From: Lichenostomus cassidix
Taxonomy: Eukaryota > Chordata > Aves > Passeriformes > Meliphagidae
Assembly (NCBI GenBank): GCA_008360975.2
Contig: CM039193.1
Location: 17,095,389-17,159,388, forward strand
Direction of reading: 5' to 3'
Length of the DNA stretch: 64,000 nucleotides
The translations under genes were made by a program, and so were the position numbers. The notes below the pieces were generated by a model. It was not told the DNA's origin. It saw nothing but the letters and a program-made list of their open reading frames with translations, and did no database searches. Of the stretch, positions 12,839 to 25,763 are shown one piece after another (the stretch's first letter is position 1; every line of letters begins with the position of its first letter).

Positions 12839-15800
12839 ATTGTTTTCCCCTTCTTCAATAGATTAGTGGTAGGACCAGGTGAGGACAGATTATGAATTGT
12901 TCTGATCCATCAGTCTAAATAATTACAAACCTTCCTGAGTTTTGACAGTATTAACTTTATTAATTTCATATATAGGTACTTGAGTTTTCAGCTTGTAAGA
13001 ATATCAGGGAATATAAGTTCACTGGTGCTGTTGGCCATGAATGACTTGTTAATCACAAAACGTCTTTGCATTATAAATTCAAGATACTTTTAGAAATACC
13101 TGAATAAGGGTGTGTTTTTCACACAGGTTGCTGGGGATCTTTTGCCTCAGGACCTAATGGGAGATTACTGTAGGGTCCTCAAGAAAAGAAATCAGATATT
13201 GCTAGAAACCCCTTGTGTGTATCAGCTGTCAAAAGGAGAAGCTGAAATCTCATACAGTCAATGTAGTGTAAATAGCTATAGACAATGTTTGCCAAAAGGC
13301 AAAATTAACATATTAGAGGCACTTAACTGACAGTGTGGTGTTCTGAGTTATAGCAATTTGCTTTGAAATTAGGTTCAACAGTTTTGGTTCCCTACAAGCT
13401 GTTAATTAACTTGAGAAAACTGTGCTCCAATTAAAAAGGCTGGAGCTGGTAACTGGGACTTTCTTCCATGGGCACTGCCTGGTCAAACCAGAATGATTGC
13501 TATCTTTAGGCCTGTGAAGAAGGAGGTGTCTCTTTCTTCTGGGGACTGAGAGAAAAGAGCAGATGATTTAGACAAAGCTGAAGCATGGAATACCTTTTTT
13601 CTTAACTAATCCAGGAAAGTTTAACTAGAATTAGATGCTTTATGCAATTTCAAAATAGTATTGTATGCCTGAAGGTAAGAACATGCTAGAAAATATTTAG
13701 GTAATTTAGATGAATTCAACTTGGTCAGGCCCAATGAAAATACGTTCTTTGCTATTTAAAGAATCCTTTAAAGTCATGTATGATTTACTGCCATTTGACA
13801 CAGAGAGTTTGTTGGGAGGAAGAATTCCCAGAGAGCTGCATGTGGTGGCTGGGTGGGGAGCAATATTGCTTTCCTTTGTAGCATGGTAAAGAGGTCCTCA
13901 CTGGGTATTTGGAAAGACTTAGAATAGATTTTTAAAAAACGAGTTTGACAGGACATAGAGGACAGATTTCATCAGAGTGGTCAGATTTTACTGAGAACCC
14001 ACCTCCTGTATGGCTCTGAAAGGCTGGCTGGGATACCAAAAGAGGGGAAACACACAAATGTGGCTTCAGGAGGGCATTTGACATGGTCTGTTAGGACATT
14101 TTCAGAAGGAAAATCTGGTTTAGGTGAAATGACTACAAAACAATGAAGTGTTTTCAGGGGAACAGGCAGTTTAGAAGAATATTCAGAGCTCTCAGTTATT
14201 CACTCTCTTGTTGCAATGGATCATTCAAGAACACCTTCTGGGCTTCATTCGATGTAATTTTATTAATAACAAGTTGGCACTAAAATAGAAAAACATTTAT
14301 AAGTTTTAGTGCTTCCAGAATAGATGGGGATGCAAGCATTTTGCAGGGCAGTACAGGACTTAAAACTGATGTTTACAAAGAGGTGTGAAATTCATCAAAA
14401 CCATTGAAGAACAAATGAAAAAATAAATGCATTAATTACTATTACAAATAAAAACCTAAAATGAGAGATCAGTTAATAGGTGAGAAGGAACTGGGGTTAA
14501 GATAGGGTGTAGGATTATAGCAGACTTTGAACATGACAGTGTTGTGTTTTATAGCATTTTTAATCTGGGATGTTTGAGTTACCTTTGTAATATGCACCAG
14601 CTCTGAGCTCACCCTCAGAGCTCATGAAGGCCCACCTAGCTTCTAATTTTGGGCACTTTAAAAAATGTCAAAGAGAAGATAAAACAAAGGAGAAATTGTG
14701 GTGAGTACGGTGGATAAGTGAAGAATAAAATGTTTGGGGAATGTGCTCTGTGCGGCAATAAAACCCCGAGAGAATTGGGAGAGTAAACCATCAGCTGACA
14801 ACATAATTCTTTCAATAAAGGATTCTGAAAAGAGGATGGTGGTCAGCTGTTGCCTGTGCTTCAGGAAGCAGAGCACAAAAAGTCATAATCAGTTCAGTTT
14901 GCAAGGAAGATTTCAGTGGGGTGGTGGTGGGGAGAGGTGAGATTTGAGCTGCCCTTGGAGTGGGAGGTCAAAAGGTTGGGCAGGACTGGACTGGGGCAAG
15001 GCACCAGGCAGCTCCAAGGCTGCTCTGTGCTGCCCAAACTCTGAGAAAGGACTCACATTCCTTCCAGCCTGGTGGCTTTCCCAGGTGAGCAAAGCTCACC
15101 TTGCACCTCCTGCGTGGCTCTGTTAGCTCCCACCATTTTAGAGGAGGGGCTGAAGTGAAAAGGAAGGGAATATTCCCTGAGGCAGGGGGGCCATCTGTCC
15201 CCTGTGTGCAAAGATATCCCCGCAAACATGGGCATCTTGTTCCTTCTCAGAATGTCTCTGCATGGGCATAATGGGAAACCTCCAGGCATGCCCTGAATTT
15301 AACTCATTGGGATCTAGAATGTTCTGTGGAGCTTTGAGAAGTGCTGCTGCATCCAACAGTTTGACTGTTTTATTTTCAAAACTCCAAGTGAGCCAACATA
15401 GTGAGACAGCACATCCACGTAAGGTTTCTCTGAGTCTGTTCACACTGTTGAGGCTCTGCTGCTGCACTGAAAGGTCAGAGGATTTGGTGCTGATCTTGCC
15501 TTAGATTTAAATGGATTGTTTCCAGGTATTGGAATAACCAAAGGTAGCTCTGATGCTTCCTCAGATTTTCAGAACTTGGGAGTTAAGCACTAAATAACAC
15601 TCAGACCCTTTCTGTCATCTGAAAGCTTAACAACTTCACATGACTTCCAACCCATATGCCCCACCTGCATATTTTGAAGTCTAATTGTTTGAAGCTGTCA
15701 AGGCATGATGAATTTATGATCTCTGTTGGGGGAAGGGGAGGAATATAATTATGTACCACTTAACAGAGAGAAGCAGCATTACACAGCATCAAAGCAAACT

Positions 15801-16139
15801 GCAATGCCTTTTGGTGATGAAAATTAGTCTGAGTAATAAAAAAAGGTTATGTATTTAAAAAAAGAGCAAGCTGAGGAATTATTTTTAATGTAAGTCTTTT
15901 CATATGAGGTCTGTTCACAGCTTATAACGAGTTCACAATCTTGGTTGGACTCACCACGTTCCATTTGCTGCTCTCCCTCATGCAAAGCAGCAAAGCCAGG
16001 TTTTTCTGCAGCATGTTTCAGAAAGCCACCCAGTTCTTGTGATCTGAGCATTTTTTTTATTTAAATCATTCAGGAATGTTTAATCTAAATAAATATGCCA
16101 TTCTTTCCATTAGCCTACACTCATATATTTCTATGATCT
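12839..16139. other. Gene-free stretch
   Basis: No gene was recognised. A 72-codon plus frame at 13112-13330 starts next to a weak acceptor ('cacacag') but runs to a stop with no donor and no known domain. 14940-15500 is GC-richer than its surroundings and is open in several overlapping frames on both strands, as expected from fewer A/T-rich stop codons. No repeat family was recognised. Confidence 0.5.
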
Positions 16140-16536
16140 GTGTTAAAGCAGCTGCTTAAATTGCTGCTTGCTGCCATATACTAATAATGTCAAACAAAAA
16201 TTAATTAGACAGCTTAACGACCCAAAGTAAACTATTTATTTCAAGTTACCCTTATGTTTACTACTTTCACATTTAAAATCTCTCATGTGACTGTGACTTG
16301 GCCTTTTGCCTTTGCATGTTGTGCTTTAGGACAAAGTGAAAAATCTGTTTTCAGAGATCTTGTTAAATTAAGCATAACCTTGCTTGCATGCTGCATCTAA
16401 AGCAAGAGGACTTGTGGAGAAAAAGAGGCACAGGAAGAAGGAGAGAGCGAACAAGTCCCCCAAATTTGGAGTTATTCCTGGGGAACCGCAGTTTGGAGTG
16501 GTGACAAAGGCAACGATTGGCAAAATGGTAACATAA
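16140..16536. promoter_or_regulatory. Possible conserved non-coding or exon-like block
   Basis: The left half (about 16140-16260) packs homeodomain-type cores (TAATTAG in 'aaaattaattagacagc'), E-box-like 'gcagctgc' and paired 'gctgcttaaattgctgcttgctgcc' repeats, a texture typical of developmental enhancers. The right half (16378-16536) is open for 52 codons on the plus strand up to a TAA. Its product starts lysine-rich (KKRHRKKERANKSPK) and ends FGVIPGEPQFGVVTKATIGKMVT. Three CpGs fall within about 75 bases here. There is no good acceptor upstream, another frame is also open, and I recognise no family. Conserved non-coding DNA is likelier than a terminal exon. This is inference from texture only. 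Confidence 0.2.
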
Positions 16537-19500
16537 CAAATTCTTATTTTGTGCTCAGCAAATTATCTTAAAGACAGACATAGAAATGTGAAGAAAACAC
16601 AGCAGCTCTTTGGAAATACGCCCTTGCTGTAAAGAGGATGGACAGGTGGGACAGATTGATTGAGATTCTCTCAATATCCTTGCGTTCCTGAGAAGGAGCA
16701 GCGCTGTGGAGCTGCCTGGTGGCCTTTTGCTCCTGAGGCTTTTGTAACACCTGCAATAGTTCCCAGCAGATTGTTGTACAAACCCTGCAGACAATGGTTT
16801 CTCGAGTGCTTTGCTTGACCTTCACCCATGCAGAATATTAAGTGGTGAGAAGACCAATGCTTGAAACACAGAGGACTCACTTTCAGCTCTATTTATGTTT
16901 TTTACATGGTTCAGTGCTAAGAGTTGAGAGTTCAACCTACATAAATAAAATGTGCTACTTTCCCTTTCCAGTAGTTAAAAATATATATGAAAAATGCATT
17001 TCTGCGAGTGGATTGCCTTTGTCCTTTGGAATTCTCTGAGGCAGCAATCCTGAACTGTTTTATATTTATAGGGTTTTTTTTCCATTTGGAATTTTCAGTG
17101 CTTTCCAAAGGAGAGAGCTCAGGGGAACATTCAGTGTCTGGAAAGGGTGGAGGGTAACATTTAAAAATAAAAAATCCCAACCAGTGAACCAAATGAAGAA
17201 AAATTCAAATTAAAATCAGCATTCTGGATTTGTTGTGGATACAAATAGAACTTGCCGGCAATCTCAGAGCTATTTAAGTATATATAATATCAATATGTAT
17301 CAAAAAAGAATAAATCCCTTCCATGTATTTGATGTACATGAGTCTTGTGAGGCAGAAATGTTTCATGTGTCCATGCAGGAGGTATCTTCCCTAATAATGA
17401 TAAAGGTTGTGTGTGTGATCTTTCAGGCTAATTTAGGTTTTGGGATAAGCTCGCCATAGAGGTCAGCACCTGTTCCTGTTAGTGTCACATTCCTCCTAAA
17501 GAGGTTGTCAGATATAAATTCCCAAGAGTGCTGATCAAAGAGGGAAATAAAAATAATTGATCAACAGTGCAAGATCACTCAGTAAGCAAATTTATAGCTG
17601 TTTTTGAGTTGTTATCTGTAATTTTATATTAACAAAACCCATTTGTCTCTGTCATCTGCATTCTTCTGAGGGAGGAGAGAAGAAGTTTTACAATGTGCTT
17701 CTGAAGCAAGTCAGACTTAGGTGGTGACTCTTTGCTTTACACAACCTTTCATTTATCTCTGTGAGAAAAGATCAGTAATCTGCTGCTCAGCTAAAGGGGT
17801 TTGGAATTTTGTGGTTCCTGCGGTTTTTGCCTCGCTGGAATGTCACCGTCAGAAGGGTAAAAATTATCTGTTCTCTCAAAATCTTTCTGATGTGTGTGGG
17901 GGTTGTATTTACCCTTAGTTAATGATGTTACTATTTCTTAACTATAATATTTGTTAGAAACAATATGTATTGAAAAAACACTGGTCTCTGTGTGTGGTCA
18001 GCATTATCCAAAATCCATGTTCTCTAGCATTTGCTGTCCCATAACACTTGCCATTTGAACTTGTCTTAATTGGTCTACAAATCACATAATTTAAAAACTG
18101 TTTTGATTAAAACAATAATGGAAGCAGCTATTCTGTGTGCTCCTTTTCAAAATTTTTCTGATCTTTTTGGGAATATTGAAAGACTTTACTGTTCTCCCTA
18201 GCTGTTCTCTGAAAGCAATTGCAACATTTCTCTTAATATTTAGAGTTTTCTTTCATTCAGCCTCAGACTAACTTCTGAGTGACTTTCCCAGCTAGAATAG
18301 AAAGCTGTAAAAATGGTTTTTTGGGAATTGTTTTATAAAATATACAGATGAATGGCTATTGCAGTTTTATTTTTCAAGTCATCCTTTCTGAGACACAGTT
18401 TTTATTTTCTTTCCTGGAGCTTAGTTTAGTGGTGTTTGTGGATGCTTGTGTACATATGATCTAAATATTTTGGACGTGTATATACACATAGATTATTTTT
18501 CCTTTATTCATAGCAAAATATTTATGGCTGTTCTTAAAATCTCTTTATTTGGAGAGGCTCCTCTTTTCCCAAAATTCCCAAAATCACTTTTGCAAGGAAG
18601 TCAATATTAGCCTCAAAAACTTCCTGGTACTTCCTCTCTTCCAGTGTCTGAGACCTAGAAATATTTCTGAATCAGGTACCAAAACAGATAAAAATTTAAA
18701 AGTGGCTTCTTATCTGCAGGTAAAATTTTACCTACAAATAAAATGTAAGGCTGAAAGAAAATTTCCCAACAGGGCTATTTTAATAATTATTTTTTAGTGA
18801 CTTTTGCAATGTATTTATTGATTCTGTTAAGGAAAAATTAATCTTAGCTTTCAGGTTACATGTTTATGCCACGCTCTATACCATGCTACATTCAAAACAA
18901 AGATTTTGTAGTTACCTGAATTTAAAAAAATAGCTTAGTCTGCAGTATAGCTGATATTTCCTCAACACTTGCACAATCTTTTTAGTGATTCCTTGTAATT
19001 TCCTACTCAGGTGGGTTTTTTCCCCCTTACTAGAACACAAAGGACACATATATAGTAGTCTTATTTGCTGGGTTTTGGGTGAAATGTACTTTTGCTTTTT
19101 GACTATGCTTGGAGGCTCCTGTTGGCTCAGGTCTGCAAGTTTTAATTGGCATTACTGGCAGGAATGGCTCTGCTTCTCCCTTGTGGGTAGCTAGGGAGGG
19201 TTTGTGTCTGAGAGACTCAGACACAGTATTTCATCGTGGTGGTGTTCCCCAAGCTGTGCATTTGGAAATTTGAACTCCACCGAATCTGTAGAGTTCAATT
19301 AGAAATTGGTATTAAGATGTGGTTAATTTTCTTCTGGTTAATTTACTGAATGAGCCACAGAGGCAGCAGAAAGAGTTGTTGCTTCTTCTGCATTACCTGT
19401 GTTCCCCACTCTCCCAGATGCATATTTTGCACATTAACATTGTTTCCTGACTCAGTGAGGGGAGATGGAAACACTCTGTCCAACCTCAATAATTCTGTAG

Positions 19501-20535
19501 TTCTACAGGGCATTTCTGTGCAGTAAGAGAAACCTGGGCCGACTGGGTACATTCAGAAGTCATTAGTAACATTATTTTTCACTTCCAGTGAATGTGCGAA
19601 AGAGAACGGGAAGAGGAAAGGATCTTTGGGAAGGGGAAGGGTTTGTGGATAAAATGGGAGCTTGTATTGGCTTTGCTTGGCAGGCTGAGAGATTGAGTCA
19701 AGCCTGGAAACTTGAACATTCCATCATACTTTGTTTTACTTTTTTTGGTCTCTTGGCCTGCGAGTTGAGGTCAAAGATCCAGGGAAAAAACACCACAGGT
19801 TGACCTAAAGGGATGTGAAGAGATTTGTGCCAACCTTGCTGTGAAAGCTGTGATATGAGTATTGTACCCACGGATGAAGCACATCAGAATTATTTTACTA
19901 TTTGCAGAGTTTACAAACAAAACAAATGCACTCCTCTAATTTGGATAATAATAAGAAAGCACCACCCTATACAGCATTAAATACTGTCCCTTTGTGTAGT
20001 ACTGATAGTGATGTTCTTTCTGAACGCAGATTTACAGGTCTGGGGTGGAATCATGGGGTCAGGAGAGGTTCCCTTCCTCTGTGGGCTGCTGCTCTGCCAG
20101 CAGTATGGGGAACCTTGAAGGGCTTTGCCTGCTGCCCATGTTTTCACTGCTTACTGCTTGCAGCTTTTTGCTCTCTTTAAAGCAGAACTATTTTCCATAT
20201 AAGCAACATTTTGAAGCACCACTAAGGATTCTGATCTCATCTTCTCAAATGCTGTTTTCATCCATGATGCCACTGATGAATATTAGGTTGAGTATTGCTT
20301 AAAATTAGCCTTAATTAAATACACTTTCTATTTTGCATTTACTATAGAGTCCCTCAAATCTAGCCAGTAGGACTTGATAATGGTAGGAATAGTTGCTGCT
20401 ACTTCTGATTTATTTATTTTTTATTATTATCTTGCAAAACCATGATTGTGTAAAGATAATAAAGTTGTTTTTTCAGTGATGGCAGTGGGACTATAATTGG
20501 AATTTACTACTTTCTTTCTGAAAGTCACTTTTGGT
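16537..20535. other. Gene-free AT-rich stretch
   Basis: No gene or recognised repeat was found. 16570-16830 is open in two overlapping minus-strand frames without recognisable domains. A pyrimidine tract and acceptor-like AG at about 19585 ('ttttcacttccag') opens on a frame of about 70 codons with a basic start (NVRKRTGRGK) but no donor. It is consistent with intron or intergenic DNA. Confidence 0.5.
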
Positions 20536-21159
20536 TTAAATTGATTTCTTACTCGCGATGGTGTTACCAAGTTCAACCCGCACTGTCCATTGAAGGTTTT
20601 TTTTGCAGGAATTGTACTTGCCTGCCTTTGGTTGTGTCAGCATTTCCACAGGAAGGTAATGCTGCACTGAAACCTTGAGACAGTGGCAGCTGTACTGAGA
20701 CACAGGCACTGAAGGGTTTCCAGAAGGTGAAACTCTGCTTTGTTGCATTAACACAGGAGACAAGCACAGGAAATCACAAACAGGTAAGGAGGTGTAGAAG
20801 TCAGAGAGAGAAGGAGTTAGTGTTGTTTTAATTCTTGTAACGTTAATTAAAGAAGATGAAATATTTAACAGGTAGAATTCAAGGTTCATATTTAAAAAAA
20901 GATGATTAACAATATCCTGGAAGAGGGGGGAATAGATGATTATGTTGTTGGTATCTTTGGAAGGAAGAAAGCAAGTATCAGTAGTAAATACTAATTCTCT
21001 CTGTTCAGGGATGGAATAGGAAAATCGTTCATCCCAAATGAGAAGTGGAATTGCAGCAGAAAGCATCCTACAAAGAAAGACAGGGCTTTGTGGTGTGCTG
21101 TGCTTGGTCTCAGCCAGAGCTGTGATAAGAAGCACGTTTTGTCCAATACTGATTTTCAC
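20536..21159 (-). other. Isolated 207-codon open frame, unrecognised
   Basis: This is the longest uninterrupted frame in the AT-rich part of the window, from an ATG at the high-coordinate end to a stop at 20536. The product is rich in Ser, Leu, Thr and Pro, with no transmembrane run long enough to call, no zinc-finger pattern and no family I recognise. Scattered cysteines near the C-terminal half (SQYSCHCLKVSVQHY) suggest nothing specific. The plus strand here is purine-rich, which lowers the frequency of TTA, CTA and TCA and so of minus-strand stops, so composition may explain the length. No promoter, splice site or poly-A signal decides the matter. It is probably chance; a decayed gene or retrocopy is the alternative. 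Confidence 0.15.
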
Positions 21160-24100
21160 CAGGGTGGGAAAATTTTGGGGAGGGAACAGCGAGGAGAAAG
21201 TTTTTCCTTTGCTGTTTTGAGAATGTTATTCCAAAACTTAATCACAGATGGATTCTCTTTCCATATGATGGAATGTTCCTTCAGAAGTTTTGCAGAGAAC
21301 ATGGATTAATGAGTGCACGATGGCTTAGCAAAGTGTGTGCCCTCAGGAGGAAGAGGGGAAGTGGTACTTGCATATGTTGTGAAAAACATATGCAACTAAA
21401 TTTAGCTCGTACTAGCAGATTCTACTTATTTTGAAGATTGTGGGATACTTCCAACCTTGGATGAAAAAGGGCATGGGAAGATTTTTTTCATTTCTATTTG
21501 GGCTCTTGCATCTCATTCTCCTTTTTCCCTCCCCCAAGGAAAAAAAGCCTCTGAACAGAAGACAAATTATTTCTCTGCCTACACTTGTATCTTAGTAGTC
21601 TGATTTTAGCACTATGTCGTCATGCTGCAAGATTAATTGGCATATGCTGGTTTTTGTTTTTAGCCTTCTCCAGTTTTGTACAGTAGCTAATGCTTCTCCC
21701 ACAAATCTTAGATTTAACTGTGAAGGCTTAGCTTATTATCTGAAACAATTTCTTCCCTGTTCTTTTGAAATGCAGGAACATTACAAACTGCTGTTTATTG
21801 TGGGCAATATATATTTTTGTGTATTTGGTGCTACCAGTGCGGGATAAAACCAGGACTGGATGGCTTAATATTTTATCTGCTAGCACTTTAGAACCTTTAT
21901 TAACCCTTCTTAGTGGGTGTACTGAGCTGTGAGTGCTCTGAGTGCAGTCCACAGAAATATGGTGTCCAATTGACCTCTTCAGTTCTATTTTCAGAAATAT
22001 TTTTCTACCTCTCTCTTATTGGGGAGATTGAACACTAACATTGGATGTATCAGGAACCTTGCTTTGATCTAGTTGGAAAAGCATTGATTGCTTTCCCCTT
22101 TTGGAGAAAAAAAACCCCATTGATGTTATAATTACGTGTCTCATCAGTTGCTGAAAGGAAAAAAATACTTGTACCCTATATTCCAAAGTATGTAGCTTCT
22201 TCTCACAAAAGATACTTCCTCTCCCTGCAGGTCAGGCATTGCATGTGGTGTGCTGCTGCCTTTCTGTCTCAAGCTAAACAAATACTAGTTAGTTGAAATA
22301 GATTTTTAAGGATTCTAATTGTTTATAATCTTCTTATGGAGTCAGTGACCATAACATATTCAAATTCAGGGATTGTACCTTGGATTTTCAAGCAGTAAAA
22401 TAAGGTTGTTTACTCGCTGCTCTGAAGCTTTAGAAGATATTCAGAGAATTCCCTTTTAACACTGCACTTCATAAAGCTGTTGGTATTTCTTCCTTGACAG
22501 CAGGTACCCTTAGGTGTTGAATCCAAAGATTTTTGGCATCCAGAGGCAAAAGGATTTATAAGACAATTCTAAGAAGGTCACTAATGAACGCTGAGTTGCT
22601 GTTTTTAGAGGTGACTGTCTCAGCTGCTTTTAAAGCTTGTCCTTTGTCTTTGGAGGACCTTATTTTACAACACAACTGCTGAAGGTTGAGTCAAGTTTGT
22701 TCAGAGCTGTATCCCCTGGAAACATATTGGCAAGCATGATTTAGCACTGCTTGTCTTAATCCTGTACATTCCTGGCCATGACAGGGCTGCACATTCTGTA
22801 AGCTCTCTTCCACGCTGTACTTTGAGCATTTAAAGTGTGTGAAGCCAAAGGCATTAAAAAGATGATCCAAAAAATGAGCTTTTTTTCTTTTCCTGTATTG
22901 TAGATAGAAACCGCAAAAGTCTCAAAAAGGGACTGTTACATAATATGAAACTATAGTTTTTGAAATAGCTTAAGGATCAACCTAAAATGTGAAAAATGTA
23001 TGAAGTGACACATAACCTTGCTCCAACAACTGCTTCGTTTAGGCAAAAGACCTCTCTATGAGCACCTTTTTCTCATAAAGGCAAGCTCCTAGATAAATTC
23101 AAAAGCTTTCTAATAATGGTTATTCAGTAGGTCTGGAGAGATGAAGAGGACACTTGTTTTAAAACTCATACAAAAAGCAATGGCTTCAGGCTGACGTGGC
23201 ACAAGGCACTCTAATGGTTGTGACTTCTGTCAATGCAAAAATGAGTAGAATGTGGTTTTTGAGGCTCTAATTATTGCTTTTAAAACAAGAGAACTGTCTG
23301 GATTCTGACTTAGAAGGCCTGGATTTCAGAGAAGTCAGGCCTAGTCCACACTGGATGTGATTATGTCTCCAGCTCAGTTCTTGCTTTTCTTTCATGAACC
23401 TGGACCATGTACCTCAATAATTTAGAGAAAATTTCCTGCAGTAGAGTTCTTCCAAAAGCTGAAATGAATTCCTTAGTGAATTCTCCAACACAGAGCTGGA
23501 TACATTTGGGAGATCCTAGAGTGGAAGTGAGTGTTACCACTCTGTTGCATTTGGTGCTTACACCAGTGTTTATGGGGCTACCATAATATTGTGATAGCTC
23601 TGAGAAGTAGGGGAATCACTCCTGTCTGCAAAGACAAAATGAGTGATTCAATCACTTGAGAAATTGGGAGTTCCTGTGGAGCAGGGGAGAGTCATTCCCT
23701 GAGCCAGGGGTGCTGCAGCACTGAGGGAACACACAGCAATATGGGCACCACAACATAGGACTGTGAATGCCCCTGGCCTATTTCTGCTGTGTTTTAGCCC
23801 GTAATCTTGTTTGCTTTTTCATCAAATGGAAAAAAAAAAAGGTTAGTTCAATAAAGTTATTATTGTGTTGTCTAAAATTCTGAGTTGGTGAAAGGAAATA
23901 TTCTGAACAGTTTTCTCTTTTTGAGACAGAATGTGTACTTTTACAATTGGGATGAAGTAAGCAGAGGAAGAGTTGGCTGTTCCTAACTCATCTAAAATGT
24001 TATTGAAGGTGGTTGGTTTCTATTATTTATTTCTCCCAATTACCAAAGTTTTATTAAATGAATAGAAGTAAAAATAGTTCTATTGTTACTCCTTTCATGG

Positions 24101-24471
24101 AAAAACATCCTGATTGAGTACCACCACCCTTCTTCATTTCTTCCTTATGGCCATGCTGGCTTTGGGAGGGCAGGGCCAGGAAGGAAGCAGGGAGCCCAAA
24201 TTGCTGGGGAATGAGCACTTACAATAGAATCTGTAAAATCCAGTTCCTGACGTTACCCAGTGCTCCCCCCAGTTACTGCAGTCCAGAATGAAACCCTCAC
24301 ATCTCCTCTGCTTGCAGCTGTTGCTCAAATGTCAAAACATTCTCCAAAGATTGTGTTGTTACAGAAAATGTGTGCTTCTGCCCATGAAAAATTGATTTCT
24401 CAGAGTTTCAGTAACTAGATTTTTCTGAGAGAAATTTCCATTTTTTGAAACTGTTTTGCTTGGTATTTCAG
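21160..24471. other. Gene-free AT-rich stretch
   Basis: No gene was recognised. It contains the 28-base hairpin at 21368-21395 and otherwise ordinary AT-rich sequence with short A and T runs (for example 23829-23840). 21960-24130 is almost free of frames over 60 codons. It is consistent with intron or intergenic DNA. Confidence 0.6.
21368..21395. repeat. Perfect 11-bp inverted repeat, 6-base loop
   Basis: Bases 21368-21378 (ttgcatatgtt) are the exact reverse complement of 21385-21395, with loop gtgaaa. The stem is short, AT-rich and contains an NdeI-type CATATG core in both arms. It is most likely fortuitous or the result of a small template switch. Confidence 0.85.
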
Positions 24472-24597
24472 ACTGCTTTTTTTTTGGAAGTAGGAAAAGT
24501 TGAGAGGTCTTTCAAGGATAGGAACCCCTTTGTTGCAAAAGCTGTGTTATGGAGCATCAGGGAGGAGCTCCTGGCTTGTGAGCAGAATCTGGAGCAG
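24472..24597 (+). other. Exon-like segment, 42 codons, unrecognised
   Basis: A pyrimidine-rich tract ending in 'ggtatttcag' at 24471 precedes a 126-base segment that is open and exactly divisible by three. It ends in 'ggagcag' followed by 'gtattg', a usable donor. The encoded peptide begins TAFFLEVGKVERSFKDRNPF and continues with an Ala/Leu/Glu-rich amphipathic-looking part (REELLACEQNLEQ). The mixed, charged composition looks more protein-like than most frames here. The minus strand is also open, a caution. I recognise no family, so the call could equally be a pseudo-exon, which large introns contain in numbers. Confidence 0.2.
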
Positions 24598-25249
24598 GTA
24601 TTGGCACAGGGTACTGAACTCTTCAGCACAATCCTTGGCCACTTGCTGTGGTCTTCAGTCTTGGTCACTTCAAAAGAGCTGCAGTGACATCAAAATGCAC
24701 TGTCTTGTTTCAAGGGAGGAGTCAAACACTGCATTCTGTATCTCTAGTCAGATCTGGAACCTAGAAGTCCTAGACATCACACTGATGCATTTTGGATTAT
24801 TGCTGTTAGATTATTACTCTTATTGTAATTCTAGTAAATTAGAGTGAAATTAGACTGAGTATCTGAAAATCTCTGTAAAATTCTTTTTTGTTTATGGGAA
24901 GATTTTCCTGAAAGGAAACATTATTATTTTGAAATCAAAGGAACACACTAAAAAATTTCTTATGGAGTGTCAGGGATGGCAGCATCAGTTTTCTGCTCTG
25001 TTAGTATAGATAAGTAAAAGCAGTTGTATTTCTGTTTTATTGTTGCTTTCAGTTGTTTTATTGGAATGTCAATATTATGTATAAGGTGAAAGTATAAATG
25101 CTACTCCAACTACTAAACACTTTAATAAATCACATTTGCTTCAAGTGGGAGATCCATTAATCTCTACAAAGAGAGAAAGGATTTTTGTTTTGAAATGAGT
25201 AAGAATTTTGTGTATCAAAGTAGCTTCCAGTTGAGGTTAGAAAGCCTAA

Positions 25250-25763
25250 AATAGTTTGGACTGAAAGGGAACATTAAGTTCATCTTGTCCCACCCCTGCC
25301 ATGGCAGGGACACCTTCCAGTGCCCCAGCTTGCTCCAAGCCCTGTCCAGCCTGGCCTTGGACACTGCCAGGGATCCAGGGGCACCACAGCTTCTCTGGGC
25401 AGCCTGTGCCAGGGCATCACCACCCTCACAGGAACAATTTCTTCCCAATCTCCCATCTCTCCCTGCCCTCTGGCAGTGTGAAGCCATTCCCTGTGTCCTG
25501 TCCCACCATCCCTTGTCCCCAGTCCCTCTCCAGCTCTCCTGCAGCTCCTTTAGGCACTGGAAGGGGCTCTGAGCTCTCCCTGGAGCTTCTCTTCTCCAGG
25601 TGAACATTCCCAGCTCTCCCTGCCTGGCTCCAGAGCAGAGTGGCTCCAGCTCCCTGAGCATCTGTGTGGACTTTGCACAGACCCTCTCCAACAGCTCCAT
25701 GCCCTGCTTTTGTTGGCAGCCCCAGAGCTGGACACAGTGCTCCAGGTGGGGTCTCACTGACAC
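25250..25763 (-). mobile_element. CR1 LINE, C-terminal ORF2 and 3' end
   Basis: The minus strand carries an almost uninterrupted frame (25215-25766, 183 codons) matching the end of CR1 ORF2: a start like VRPHLEHCVQLWG, then MELLERV, then AVSKARLDRAWSKLGHWKVS near the end. This is the region after the reverse transcriptase palm that ends the family's ORF2. The plus strand begins with the reversed 3' end ('atagtttggactgaaaggga', 'cccctgccatggcagggaca'). It is 5'-truncated, keeping about 0.5 kb of an element of roughly 4 kb or more. The intact frame suggests it is younger than the other copies, but it lacks the endonuclease and the reverse transcriptase core and cannot move itself. Confidence 0.97.

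Noticed and set aside
19588..19803. Exon starting after the acceptor-like 'ttcacttccag' near 19585
   Set aside because: The first in-frame codon after the AG can be a stop, no donor closes the frame, and the product is unrecognised.
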